From positions 1 through 27,873 of the forward strand of contig DATDAH010000252.1 of NCBI GenBank assembly GCA_036525535.1: a DNA stretch of 27,873 bases. Direction: 5' to 3'. The DNA is from DATDAH01 sp036525535. Lineage in GTDB: Bacteria > Actinomycetota > Acidimicrobiia > Acidimicrobiales > DATDAH01. Below the pieces are notes generated by a model that was not told the DNA's origin, did not search any database, and saw nothing but the letters and a program-made list of their open reading frames with translations. Position numbers and translations under genes: made by a program. Shown here piece after piece: positions 7,044-14,865 of the stretch (position 1 is its first letter; each line of letters opens with the position of its first letter).

Positions 7044-7834
7044 GACGTCGGGACGGGCTCGTGCTGGTGGACCTCGGCGGTTTCGTCGGGCTCGTCGACC
7101 TGGCGGGCCCGGCGGCGCAGGATGAGCGGATAGCCGACGAGGGCGATGACCGTGAAGGTGAACCACTGGAAGGCGTAGCCCAGGTGGGGGCCCTCGGTCA
7201 GCTCGGGCGGGTCCACCGGGGTGGGCCTGTCGCCGGGTGGCGGGTCCTGGGACTCGAGCTGGAGCCACACCGGGTAGAGGTCGCCGTCGACCTGCTCCTG
7301 GTAGCGGTCGAGGTCCACGCGGGAGAGGGTGTCGAGGATCTCGCCACTCGGGTCGGTCGGACCGAAGCTGCCCCGGCTCTGGGAGGCCTCCAGGAGCCCC
7401 TGCACCTCGACGGTGCCCTCGGGCGGGGCTGCGTCAAGGCTCAACGTCTGCTCCCCTGTCACCGGGACCCAGCCCCGATTCACCACCAGGACCGTGCCGT
7501 CGTCCATGACCAGTGGGGTGAGGACCCACGAGCCGGGCGCTTCGTCGAAGCTCCGGTTGCGAACCAGGACCTGGGCGGCCTCGTCGTAGGTGCCGGTGGC
7601 CGTGGCCCGCCGGAACCGCACGTCGTCGCCCACGTCGGTGGGCTGGTCGGCGCTCACGATGTCCTCGACAGGGGCGACCGGCTCCTCCTGGCGGGCGGTG
7701 ATGAGGGCGTTGCGGTCCTTCTTCTCCTGGCGACGATCCAGCTGCCAGAAGCCGGCGGCGATCATGGCCAGGATCAGCACCAGCACGAGCAGGTGGGACA
7801 CGATCCACTTGGGTTGCCGGGCGAAGGCGTACAC
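7040..7834 (-). CDS. SURF1-family cytochrome oxidase assembly protein
   Basis: Membrane protein of 264 residues in the SURF1/Shy1 family, which helps insert haem a into subunit I of aa3-type oxidase. The family layout is complete. TM1 is at about residues 11-30, ending in GFWQLDRR. A periplasmic domain carries RNR and VVNRGWVPVTG. TM2 is at about 214-238, opened by GPHLGYAFQWFTF. A short cytosolic tail follows. The GTG start at 7834 lies 8 nt after a TAGCCT box (7848-7843) and lacks a good Shine-Dalgarno. Its targets, the ctaCDF/ctaE oxidase subunits, are encoded 4-8 kb away in this window. The stop overlaps the next gene, a TetR regulator, which is an unusual partner for SURF1. Confidence 0.92.
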   Translation of the reverse strand: MYAFARQPKWIVSHLLVLVLILAMIAAGFWQLDRRQEKKDRNALITARQEEPVAPVEDIVSADQPTDVGDDVRFRRATATGTYDEAAQVLVRNRSFDEAPGSWVLTPLVMDDGTVLVVNRGWVPVTGEQTLSLDAAPPEGTVEVQGLLEASQSRGSFGPTDPSGEILDTLSRVDLDRYQEQVDGDLYPVWLQLESQDPPPGDRPTPVDPPELTEGPHLGYAFQWFTFTVIALVGYPLILRRRARQVDEPDETAEVHQHEPVPTS

Positions 7835-7842
7835 CGCCCCCG

Positions 7843-7848
7843 AGGCTA
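7843..7848 (-). promoter_or_regulatory. Possible -10 box for SURF1-TetR
   Basis: TAGCCT on the minus strand ends 8 nt before the GTG start at 7834. The start would be leaderless or nearly so. There is no clear -35, and the spacing is slightly longer than at the other candidate boxes in this window. Confidence 0.3.
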
Positions 7849-7880
7849 GGACCCCCCTCCCGGATCCGTTCTGAGGCGGG

Positions 7881-8816
7881 TCAGGGGGCGACGGCGCCGG
7901 AGTTCTCGTCGACGATCAGGGAGGACGTGTCGACGGCTTCGAAGTCACGGCCGGTGAAGTGCTCGTCGAGGGAGTTGAGCACGTCGTTGTTCCAGTGCGG
8001 GTCCGGCGTGCCGCTCATGTACCAAGGCGAACCGTTGTCGGCCAGGATCATCCCGTGGGTCTGGAGGGCCTCGAGGATGACCCGGAGCGGCCCGTGGAAC
8101 CCGCTGATGTCGACCGAGGACTTGAGTCGGAACCATGCCCCCATCGGTGGTAGGTCGGGGTCGGCGTCGCCGGCCTGGTGCCGGGCCGGCCAGACGTAGC
8201 GGTCGCGGGTCGCGGGGGCGGTGAAGCGGATGGCGTGGTCGATCTCGCCCGCCGCCACCTCGGTCCAGCGGACCAGGCCGGGCAGGATCGGCAGCCCGGC
8301 GGCGTCGGCCGACGTCCATCCCGCGGGCCGCAAGGCGTTGGAGCGCAGGTTCCAGACGGCACCGGACCCCGCCCGCCAGCGTCCGTTGGCGCGCCGGGCG
8401 GCGAACAGCTCGCGGAGCCGGCAGTCGTCCCGGTTCACGGTCAGCAGGTGGCGGTCGCCCCCGCCCTCGATGCGGGGGTGGGCCGGGATCGGGTAGCGGC
8501 CCCGGTTGCTCTCGTCGGGCCACGTGAAGCTGACCCGGTAGGTCGGCGTGGCCCGGGTGACGACGTTGGTGGGGATCCCGATCGGGTAGCCGTCCCAGAG
8601 GCCGGAGCCGAAGTCAGCCTTCAGCCCGGCGTCGAGGCCGATCGACCGGACCCAGTCGGCGGAGCGGGCGTGCACCGGCAGGTCGGACACGTCGGCGTGC
8701 CAGTAGTTGTTCGCCGGGAACATCGGGCAGCCGGCCACCGGACGGGCGTGCGCGGGCTGGGCGACCGTGCCCAAGAGCACGGCCACCAGCAGCACGAGGG
8801 TGGATCGCCGACGCAT
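7881..8816 (-). CDS. Secreted protein of unknown function
   Basis: Protein of 311 residues starting MRRRSTLVLLVAVLLG, a clear Sec signal peptide with likely cleavage after AHA near residue 24; the mature part begins RPVAGCPMF. The rest is polar, with no further membrane segments. Near the C-terminus lies a distinctive stretch, ILADNGSPWYMSGTPDPHW, followed by NNDVLNSL. I recall similar C-termini in exported hypothetical proteins of actinobacteria and other soil bacteria, but no assigned function. Two cysteines in the mature protein (CPMF and DDCRL) could pair. The start could instead be the ATG at 8828, four codons earlier; a purine-rich AAAGGGG lies only 2 nt before the 8816 ATG. It is divergent from the VTT-protein gene, with 61 nt between. 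Confidence 0.72.
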   Translation of the reverse strand: MRRRSTLVLLVAVLLGTVAQPAHARPVAGCPMFPANNYWHADVSDLPVHARSADWVRSIGLDAGLKADFGSGLWDGYPIGIPTNVVTRATPTYRVSFTWPDESNRGRYPIPAHPRIEGGGDRHLLTVNRDDCRLRELFAARRANGRWRAGSGAVWNLRSNALRPAGWTSADAAGLPILPGLVRWTEVAAGEIDHAIRFTAPATRDRYVWPARHQAGDADPDLPPMGAWFRLKSSVDISGFHGPLRVILEALQTHGMILADNGSPWYMSGTPDPHWNNDVLNSLDEHFTGRDFEAVDTSSLIVDENSGAVAP

Positions 8817-8865
8817 GACCCCTTTCATCGAACCACGGCAATCGTCCCTTGAGGGGCCTGCCTGC

Positions 8866-8871
8866 CACAAT
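8866..8871 (+). promoter_or_regulatory. Possible leaderless -10 box for the VTT-SDR-aldolase operon
   Basis: CACAAT, with the conserved A at position 2 and T at position 6 of a -10 box, is followed by exactly six bases (CGACCG) and then the ATG at 8878. No Shine-Dalgarno is present. Confidence 0.35.
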
Positions 8872-8877
8872 CGACCG

Positions 8878-9618
8878 ATGGAGAAGGCCCCGCCGAGCCG
8901 GGCACGGCTGTGGCTGGTGTTGGGGCCGCTCGTCATCCTGGTGATCGCGGCCCAGGTCGGGGACGCGTTCGCGCCCACCCTGGCGGTCGAGCACCCGTTG
9001 AGCCTGATCACGCTCAACGCCCGGAACCGCAACCTCATCCTGGTCACCAACTCACTCGACGCGGTCTCGTTCTACACGGTCGGCTTCCTGCGCCTGCTGG
9101 CCTCGGACCCGCTCTTCTACATCCTCGGCTTCTGGTACGGCGACGCCGGCGTGCAGTGGGTCGAGAAGCGCTCGAGCAGCTTCGGCAACCTCCTGCGGAC
9201 GTGGGAGTGGATGTTCCAGAAGGCGGCCTGGCCGCTCGTCGCGATCGCCCCGAACAACTTCATCTGCCTGTTCGCCGGGGCGGCGGGTATGACCCCGGCG
9301 GTCTTCCTCACCCTGAACGTCATCGGCACCGCGGTGCGGCTTTACCTCATCCGTGTGCTCGGCGAAGCGTTCGAGAAGCCCATCCAAGCCGTCCTCGACT
9401 TCATCGCCGACTACCGCCTGCCCCTGACCGCGGTCACCGTCGCCATCGTGGTCATCACGGTCATCGCCGACCGCCGCTCGGGCAAGGGTGAGCTCACCGC
9501 CATCGCCAGCATCGAGGACGAGCTCGGCACGGCCGAGGACCCTGTCGTCCACGACCGCGACGAGCCGCCGCCCACCGAAGCCGGCGTGGAGGACGATTCG
9601 ACGGGAGCCCGAGAATGA
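8878..9618 (+). CDS. VTT/DedA-type membrane protein
   Basis: Integral membrane protein of 246 residues. Hydrophobic segments lie at about 11-28, 62-85, 113-133, 135-156 and 183-200. The pair of re-entrant-like stretches, with Gly/Pro-rich turns (APNNFICLFAGAAGMTPAVFL), is typical of the VTT (SNARE-associated) fold found in DedA proteins; family members have been linked to phospholipid or polyprenyl-phosphate flipping. The last 45 residues are acidic and cytosolic-looking. The ATG at 8878 is preceded by a CACAAT box 6 nt upstream; earlier in-frame starts lie in antisense to the secreted protein gene. It overlaps the following SDR gene by ATGA. No link between membrane transport and the two downstream enzymes is evident beyond operon structure. 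Confidence 0.75.
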   Translation: MEKAPPSRARLWLVLGPLVILVIAAQVGDAFAPTLAVEHPLSLITLNARNRNLILVTNSLDAVSFYTVGFLRLLASDPLFYILGFWYGDAGVQWVEKRSSSFGNLLRTWEWMFQKAAWPLVAIAPNNFICLFAGAAGMTPAVFLTLNVIGTAVRLYLIRVLGEAFEKPIQAVLDFIADYRLPLTAVTVAIVVITVIADRRSGKGELTAIASIEDELGTAEDPVVHDRDEPPPTEAGVEDDSTGARE

Positions 9619-10352
9619 GTCGAGGGACCGCCGTCGTCACCGGGGCGAGCTCGGGGATCGGGGCGGCCACCGCGGCGGCGCTGGCCAACGCGGGGTTCGA
9701 CGTCGTCGTCGGGGCCCGACGGTTGGACAAGCTGCGCGAGGTGGCCGAGCCCATCGGCGCCCGGGTCCTGCCCTTGGACGTGACCGACGACGACTCGGTC
9801 GCCGTGTTCGCCGGGGAGGTCCCGGAGTGCTCGGTCCTGGTCAACAACGCCGGTGGGGCACTGGGCCTGGAGCGCATCGAGGACGCCGACCTCGGGCACT
9901 GGCAGGCCATGATCGACACCAACGTGTTGGGCACTGTGCGGGTGACCAAGGCGCTGCTCCCCGCCCTCCGGGCCAGCGGGGACGGGCTCGTCGTCGTGAT
10001 CGGCTCCATCGCGGGGTCGCAGGCCTACGTCGGCGGCGCCGGCTACAACGCGGCCAAGTTCGCCGAGCGGGCCTTCGCCGAGGCGCTGCGCAAGGAGCTG
10101 TTCACCGAGCCGATCCGGGTGACCGAGATCGAGCCCGGCATCGTGGAGACCGACTTCAGCCTCGTCCGCTTCGAGGGCGATGCCGAGCGGGCGGCGCAGG
10201 TCTACGAAGGCGTCGACGCCCTGACCGCCGAGGACATCGCCGACTGCGTGGCCTTCGTGGCCACCCGCCCGGCCCGGGTCAACATCGACCAGATGGTCGT
10301 CCTGGCCCGGGACCAGCTCGGCGCCACCCAACTCAACCGGAGGCCGACGTGA
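9615..10352 (+). CDS. Short-chain dehydrogenase/reductase (YdfG-like)
   Basis: Cytosolic NAD(P)-dependent oxidoreductase of 245 residues, a normal classical SDR length. Motifs seen: cofactor-binding TGASSGIG at 9-16, ARR after beta-2 (an arginine there favours NADP), NNAG at 76-79, and the catalytic set S130, Y143 and K147 in GSIAG...YNAAK. PGIVETDF follows, as in YdfG-type serine/3-hydroxy acid dehydrogenases. The start ATG overlaps the VTT-protein stop (ATGA) and the stop overlaps the next gene's start (GTGA). The neighbouring DapA-family aldolase suggests joint action on a hydroxy-acid or keto-acid intermediate, but the substrate cannot be read from sequence. Confidence 0.9.
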   Translation: MSRGTAVVTGASSGIGAATAAALANAGFDVVVGARRLDKLREVAEPIGARVLPLDVTDDDSVAVFAGEVPECSVLVNNAGGALGLERIEDADLGHWQAMIDTNVLGTVRVTKALLPALRASGDGLVVVIGSIAGSQAYVGGAGYNAAKFAERAFAEALRKELFTEPIRVTEIEPGIVETDFSLVRFEGDAERAAQVYEGVDALTAEDIADCVAFVATRPARVNIDQMVVLARDQLGATQLNRRPT

Positions 10353-11110
10353 CCGAGCCCGTGTTCACCGGGGTGGGGGTGGCGTTGGCCACCCTGTTCG
10401 ACGCCGACCTGGCGGTGGACGTGGACGCGACCCGGGACCACGCCGTCCGTCTGGTCGAGGCGGGGATGCAGGCCGTGATCGTGGCCGGGAGCACCGGCGA
10501 GGCGTCGGCCCTGGACCGCGACGAACGCCGGGCCCTCATCACCGCGGTGAAGGAAGCGGTCACCGTGCCGGTCATCGCCGGCAGCGGGGCCCCCTCGACC
10601 CGGCAGGCCGTCACCCTGAGCCGGGACGCCCTCGCCGCCGGCGCCGACGCCCTGCTCGTCCTCTCGCCGCCAGGGGCCGCCGACTCGCTCCCCTACTACG
10701 CGTCCGTGCGCGCCGCCGTCGCCGACACACCGCTGCTCGGCTACCACTACCCCGACGTCAGCGCCCCGGGCATCGCCGTCGACGCGCTGCCGGACCTGCC
10801 GGTCGACGGCTGCAAGGACTCCTCGGGGGACGCCAACCGGCTGCTGGCCACCCTCGAGGTCTTCGACCGGCCGCTTTACACCGGTTCGTCGGCCGTGCTC
10901 TCGCTGGCCGGACCGATCGGCTGCACCGGCGCCATCCTGGGGCTGGCCAACGTCGAGCCCGAGGGCTGCATCGCCGCCTTCGCCGGTGACGGCGCCGCCC
11001 AGCGGGCCCTGGCCCCGTCCCACCTCGCGATGGGTCGCGCCTTTCCCGCCGCGCTCAAGGGCCTCATGGCCGCCAAGTGGGGCACCGCGGAGCACCGCCG
11101 CCTTCCCTGA
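10349..11110 (+). CDS. DapA-superfamily aldolase, not DapA
   Basis: Class I aldolase of the DapA/NanA superfamily, 253 residues, about 40 shorter than dapA at 991-1875. Schiff-base lysine K156 lies in GCKDSSGD; GSTGE (S48, T49) and Y132 in GYHYPD are kept. It lacks two residues that mark true DapA. The Tyr107 region reads SPPGAADSLPYY rather than SPYYN, and Arg138 is absent (YHYPDVSAPG instead of YDIPIRTG). It is therefore more likely a 2-keto-3-deoxy-sugar-acid, hydroxy-oxoglutarate or related pyruvate aldolase. Translation starts at a GTG in the GTGA overlap with the SDR gene. It ends 34 nt from the convergent ctaF stop. Confidence 0.82.
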   Translation: MTEPVFTGVGVALATLFDADLAVDVDATRDHAVRLVEAGMQAVIVAGSTGEASALDRDERRALITAVKEAVTVPVIAGSGAPSTRQAVTLSRDALAAGADALLVLSPPGAADSLPYYASVRAAVADTPLLGYHYPDVSAPGIAVDALPDLPVDGCKDSSGDANRLLATLEVFDRPLYTGSSAVLSLAGPIGCTGAILGLANVEPEGCIAAFAGDGAAQRALAPSHLAMGRAFPAALKGLMAAKWGTAEHRRLP

Positions 11111-11144
11111 CGCCCCGCCGAGCCGCCCACCCACGGGGAGGAGG

Positions 11145-11549
11145 TCAGCGGCGGCGACCTTCTTCGACGAGGCCGACCACGCCGATGGCGAGGAGGACGA
11201 CGCCGGGGATGAAGAGCCAGGCGCCGAGGGGCAGGCCGGCAGCCATCAGCACGACGCCGGTGCCGACCCAGAAGGGGCGGAGGCTGGTGTGGGGCAGGAA
11301 CAGGACCTCGCGGTCCTCGTAGTCGGCCGGGTCCAGTTCCTGTCGTAGACCGCCCCGGCGTTCGACCAGGAAGAGGAACCCGCCGGTGAGCAGGCTGAGC
11401 CCGGCGGACAGGGCCAACAGGGCGACGCCCGCCCACTCGCCGTCCGAGGTGGCGGCGTAGACGACCGCCAGCAGCAGGAAGAAGGCGGCGAGGGCCAGGA
11501 AGATCCGCAGGCCGACGCCCGAGCCCTCCTCGGCGGGAACGGCACTCAC
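11145..11549 (-). CDS. ctaF: Cytochrome c oxidase subunit IV, actinobacterial type
   Basis: Small membrane subunit of the aa3 oxidase, 134 residues. Two hydrophobic hairpins are visible (about 11-30 with 35-55, and 88-105 with 107-125), so four membrane segments. Between them lies a short polar stretch containing PADYEDREVLFLPHTSLRPFW, matching the actinobacterial CtaF layout in which a histidine-containing motif precedes TM3. The start is a GTG at 11549 overlapping the ctaD stop (GTGA). The 43 residues of open frame upstream are ctaD-antiphase shadow. It is the last gene of ctaG-ctaC-ctaD-ctaF. Confidence 0.88.
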   Translation of the reverse strand: MSAVPAEEGSGVGLRIFLALAAFFLLLAVVYAATSDGEWAGVALLALSAGLSLLTGGFLFLVERRGGLRQELDPADYEDREVLFLPHTSLRPFWVGTGVVLMAAGLPLGAWLFIPGVVLLAIGVVGLVEEGRRR

Positions 11550-13195
11550 GGGACCGCCTCGGCGGCCCGGCGGGCGTCCCACACGGGACGCTCGGAGCGG
11601 ATCGGCGGCAGCGGGTCGCTGAAGTTGCCAGGCGGCGGGGGCGACGTCGTCGCCCATTCCAGCGTGTGCCCTTCCCACGGGTCGTCGGCGTCGTCATCGA
11701 CGGGTCGGTGCAGGCTGCGCCAGACGTTCCACAGGAACGGCAGCGTCGACGCCCCCAGGAGGAACGCCCCGATCGTGGAGACGAGGTTGAGGGTGGCGAA
11801 CCCGTCGGCCTCGGTGTAGTCGGCCACCCGCCGGGGCATGCCGTCCAGGCCCAGGACGTGCTGGACGAAGAACGTCAGGTTGAAGCCGACGAAGGTCATC
11901 CAGAAATGGACTTTGCCCCACCCCTCGGTCAGGCGACGACCGGTGAACTTCGGGAACCAGAAGTAGATCCCGCCGAACAACGCGAACACCGAGCCGCCGA
12001 ACAGCACGTAGTGGAAGTGGGCCACGACGAAGTACGAGTCCGTCAGTTGGAAGTCGAGGCCGGGCGACGCCAGCATCACCCCCGTCACGCCACCCACCAC
12101 GAAGACGACCAGGAACCCGAGCGCGAAGAGCAGCGGCGTGGCGAAGACCAACTGTCCACCCCACAGCGTTCCGATCCAGTTGAAGAACTTCACCCCGGTC
12201 GGGACGGCGATGAGCATCGTCGTGGCGCCGAAGAACGGCAGGAGGATGTCGCCGGTGGCGAACATGTGGTGGGCCCACACGCTGATCGACAGCGCGGCGA
12301 TGGCCAAGGTGGCCAGCACCAGGCCCCGGTAGCCGAAAACCGGCCGCCGGGCGAACACGGCGAAGATCTCGGTCACGACGCCGAAGTAGGGCAGGGCCAG
12401 CACGTACACCTCGGGGTGGCCGAAGAACCAGAACAGGTGCTGCCAGAGGATCGGCACGCCCCCGTGGGCCGGGTCGAAGATGGCCCCGCCGAGGTGCCGG
12501 TCGGCGAAGAGCATGACCCCGGCGCTGGACAGGACCGGGAAGGCCAGGAGCACGAGGATGCTGGTGGCCAACATGTTCCAGGTGAAGATCGGCATCCGGA
12601 ACATGTGCATGCCCCGGGCCCGCATCGTCAGGACCGTGGTGACGATGTTCACCGAGGTCATGACGCCGGACATCCCCGTGAGCAGCACGCCGGCGATCCA
12701 GAGGTCGCCTCCCAGCCCGGGCGAGTTCACGCTGTCGCTCAGCGGGGCGTAGGCGAACCAGCCGAAGTCCGCCGGCCCGTCGGCGGTCAGGAAGCCGGAC
12801 ACCATCACCAGCCCGCCGCCCAGGAACACCCAGTACGACAAAAGGTTCAGCCGCGGGAAGGCCATGTCCCGGGCCCCGATCTGCAGCGGCACGAGGTAGT
12901 TGGCCAGACCGAAGGCGAAGGGCCCGGCGAACAGCAGCAACATGATGCTGCCGTGCATGGTGAACATCTCGTTGTAGGTGTCGCGCCCAAGGACCTGCCG
13001 GCCCGGCTCGGCCAGCTCGGCCCGCATCCCCATCGCCAGCAGCCCACCCAGCAGGTAGAAGGCGAAGGCCGTGACCATGTAGCTGACGCCGATCCGCTTG
13101 TGATCGGTGCTGGTCAGCCAGGCCAGCAGGCCGGTGACCGGCGGGTGCTCGGCCGACTCGACCGGGGCCGACGGCCGTTCCTCGAGGAGGGTCAC
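11546..13195 (-). CDS. ctaD: Cytochrome c oxidase subunit I
   Basis: Catalytic haem-copper subunit of the aa3-type terminal oxidase, 549 residues with twelve hydrophobic helices. Ligands seen: H81 (MHGSIM) and H395 for low-spin haem, H393 for haem a3, and CuB ligands H260 in GHPEVY, H309 and H310. Y264 is the tyrosine cross-linked to H260. E262 of HPEVY and K336 of GVKFFNW mark intact D- and K-channel elements, so this is an A1-type oxidase. Translation begins at GTG 13195, overlapping the ctaC stop (GTGA); the 123 residues of open frame upstream lie inside ctaC. ctaD is often unlinked from ctaC in Actinobacteria, whereas here it lies between ctaC and ctaF. Confidence 0.97.
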   Translation of the reverse strand: MTLLEERPSAPVESAEHPPVTGLLAWLTSTDHKRIGVSYMVTAFAFYLLGGLLAMGMRAELAEPGRQVLGRDTYNEMFTMHGSIMLLLFAGPFAFGLANYLVPLQIGARDMAFPRLNLLSYWVFLGGGLVMVSGFLTADGPADFGWFAYAPLSDSVNSPGLGGDLWIAGVLLTGMSGVMTSVNIVTTVLTMRARGMHMFRMPIFTWNMLATSILVLLAFPVLSSAGVMLFADRHLGGAIFDPAHGGVPILWQHLFWFFGHPEVYVLALPYFGVVTEIFAVFARRPVFGYRGLVLATLAIAALSISVWAHHMFATGDILLPFFGATTMLIAVPTGVKFFNWIGTLWGGQLVFATPLLFALGFLVVFVVGGVTGVMLASPGLDFQLTDSYFVVAHFHYVLFGGSVFALFGGIYFWFPKFTGRRLTEGWGKVHFWMTFVGFNLTFFVQHVLGLDGMPRRVADYTEADGFATLNLVSTIGAFLLGASTLPFLWNVWRSLHRPVDDDADDPWEGHTLEWATTSPPPPGNFSDPLPPIRSERPVWDARRAAEAVP

Positions 13196-13935
13196 CCGGT
13201 CACCTCCCGCACCGCCGGGTCCGCGCCGTCGTCGACCGCGGCCTCGTCCAGCCAGGCGTCGAACTCGTCGGCGGGCATCGCTTGGACCTCGAAGTCCATC
13301 GTGGCGTGGTCCAGGCCGCAGTACTCGGCGCACCGGCCGGTCCAGGTCCCGGCCTCGACGATGTCGATGTCGATCTCGTTGTCGATGCCGGGGATGAGGT
13401 CCCGCTTCGTGCCGAACTCGGGCACCCAGAAGGAGTGGATGACGTCGTCGGCGTGCAGACGGAACCGCACCGTGCGCCCGACGGGGAGGCGGAGGACCGG
13501 GCGTTCCCCGGGCTCGCCCGTCACCCGGATCCCGGCGTCGACGTAGGTGAACTGCCAGTCCCACCGGAACCCGCCCACGTCGACGACCAGGTCAGGGTCG
13601 TCGTCGAGCCGGCTGATGTCCCGCTCGCCGATCACCGACGCGGTGAAGAGCACCGCCACCAGAAGGAGCGGGACCAGCGTGTAGGCGAGCTCGAGGCGGG
13701 GTTTGTCGCCGTCCTGGTTCGGCAGGCCGTCGTCGCCCGGCCGAGCCCGGTACCGGATCACGCACCAGGCCACGAGTCCCCAGATCAGCAGGACGACCAG
13801 CCCGGCGATCACCAGGAACGGCTGCCAGAGATCCTGGAACGTCTGGCCCTGCTTCGTCGTCTTGTCGGGCCCGGCGCTGCACGCCACCGCGAGGAGCAGG
13901 ACGGCGGGGACCCATCGGCCGAGGCGAGCGGTCAC
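13192..13935 (-). CDS. ctaC: Cytochrome c oxidase subunit II (CuA), lipoprotein
   Basis: Electron-entry subunit of the aa3 oxidase, 247 residues. The N-terminus is a lipoprotein signal with lipobox LAVAC, predicting C19 as the lipidated residue. Two membrane helices follow (about 39-62 and 86-103), then the extracytoplasmic cupredoxin domain. The CuA centre is complete: H167, C202, E204, C206, H210 and M213 in CAEYCGLDHATM. The aromatic stretch FRWDWQF is the usual electron-entry region. No haem c is fused to it, as expected when the bcc complex donates directly through QcrC. Start GTG 13935 overlaps the ctaG stop, and the stop overlaps the ctaD start. Confidence 0.96.
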   Translation of the reverse strand: MTARLGRWVPAVLLLAVACSAGPDKTTKQGQTFQDLWQPFLVIAGLVVLLIWGLVAWCVIRYRARPGDDGLPNQDGDKPRLELAYTLVPLLLVAVLFTASVIGERDISRLDDDPDLVVDVGGFRWDWQFTYVDAGIRVTGEPGERPVLRLPVGRTVRFRLHADDVIHSFWVPEFGTKRDLIPGIDNEIDIDIVEAGTWTGRCAEYCGLDHATMDFEVQAMPADEFDAWLDEAAVDDGADPAVREVTG

Positions 13936-14792
13936 GGCGCGGTCCGCTGTCCCCCGGTGTGGGCCTCGCGTTCAGCGGCGCGGCCTTCGGTGGCCATCCA
14001 CGACCAGACGATGGCCAGGACCACCACCAGTCCGACGATCTCGCCCACCGAGAGGAGGAGGCCGGCCGCCAGGCGCTGATCGGCCAGGGCGTCTCCCTGC
14101 CACGGTCGGCGCCCGACGAGGTGGGCGGCGGGACCGATGATCGCCGTTCCCGCCAGCAGGGTGATACCGAGGAACGCGTGGGCCGGCAGCGCCAGGAAGG
14201 CCAGGCCGACCCGAGTCGCCGGCGGCGCCGCATGCGGGCGAGGGTCGGTGGCCAGCACGGCGCCGTAGAACAGCACGCCGACGACGACGAAGTGCACGTG
14301 CAGGCCGAGGTGGACCGCGTCGTTCCGGGTGCTGAGGTCGTACAGCGGCGTGAAGTAGAGCAGCCAGAGCGTCGACACGAAGGCGAGGAACGCCACGATC
14401 GGCTGGGTCAGGAAGGCCACGACCGGGTGGTGCAGGACCCGCAGCGTCGTCACCTGGGTCGCTCGTGATCCGGCCTGGAGGACCAAGGTCACCGGCCGGG
14501 CGATGACCAACAGGACGGGGACGATCATCCCCAGCAGGAGGTGCTGGGCCACGTGGGCCGAGAACTGGACCGTGTCGTAGGCCGCCAGGCCTGACAGCGT
14601 GGCGACGCTGAAGGCGACGAGGGCTGCGGCGAAGGCGGCCGAGCGCCCCACCGGCCAGGCCCGTCCCCGGTCGGCCAGGCGGCGCACCCCTGCCGCGTAC
14701 CCCACGACACCGAGCACGACCACGCTCGCCCCGAGCGGATCGAAGGCCAGCTCGGTGACCATGGCGCCCGGTGACAGCGGCGGCTGCGGCAC
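13932..14792 (-). CDS. ctaG: CtaG-type (caa3) cytochrome oxidase copper assembly factor
   Basis: Polytopic membrane protein of 286 residues, of the caa3_CtaG family that delivers copper during oxidase assembly. Seven hydrophobic segments are apparent. Conserved histidine-rich membrane motifs include HVAQHLLLGM and HLGLHVHFVVVG, plus PAHAFLG, all typical of the family and likely metal-binding. I take the GTG at 14792 as start because TAGGGT (14804-14799) lies exactly 6 nt upstream, suggesting a leaderless mRNA. An ATG ten codons further in (14762) is an alternative. It is first in the minus-strand operon ctaG-ctaC-ctaD-ctaF, with GTGA coupling throughout. Placing the assembly factor first would make it available as subunits I and II are made. 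Confidence 0.88.
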   Translation of the reverse strand: MPQPPLSPGAMVTELAFDPLGASVVVLGVVGYAAGVRRLADRGRAWPVGRSAAFAAALVAFSVATLSGLAAYDTVQFSAHVAQHLLLGMIVPVLLVIARPVTLVLQAGSRATQVTTLRVLHHPVVAFLTQPIVAFLAFVSTLWLLYFTPLYDLSTRNDAVHLGLHVHFVVVGVLFYGAVLATDPRPHAAPPATRVGLAFLALPAHAFLGITLLAGTAIIGPAAHLVGRRPWQGDALADQRLAAGLLLSVGEIVGLVVVLAIVWSWMATEGRAAEREAHTGGQRTAP

Positions 14793-14798
14793 CTGTCG

Positions 14799-14804
14799 AC
14801 CCTA
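14799..14804 (-). promoter_or_regulatory. Probable leaderless -10 box of ctaGCDF
   Basis: TAGGGT on the minus strand is followed by CGACAG (6 nt) and the GTG start at 14792. No Shine-Dalgarno or good -35 is visible. It lies in the 73-nt region shared with the divergent ctaE operon. Confidence 0.45.
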
Positions 14805-14824
14805 ACCCCGCACCCCCCGGGCCA

Positions 14825-14840
14825 CCGGGCGCTCGCCCGG
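14825..14840. promoter_or_regulatory. Inverted repeat in the divergent respiratory promoter region
   Basis: CCGGGC (14825-14830) and GCCCGG (14835-14840) form a perfect 6-bp inverted repeat with a GCTC loop, in the middle of the 73-nt gap between ctaG and ctaE. A further CCCGGGC lies just to the left. It could be an operator that coordinates both arms, though GC-rich palindromes arise readily by chance. Confidence 0.3.
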
Positions 14841-14865
14841 GGTGTCGCCGTGGTAGGAAGGTCCC

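Noticed and set aside
10349..11110. Second dapA
   Set aside because: It lacks the DapA-specific Arg138 and Tyr107 equivalents and is 40 residues shorter, while a complete dapA exists at 991-1875.
11666..13546. Long plus-strand open frame opposite ctaD and ctaC
   Set aside because: It is antisense to two oxidase subunit genes with intact metal ligands. The product is a charged, low-complexity shadow.
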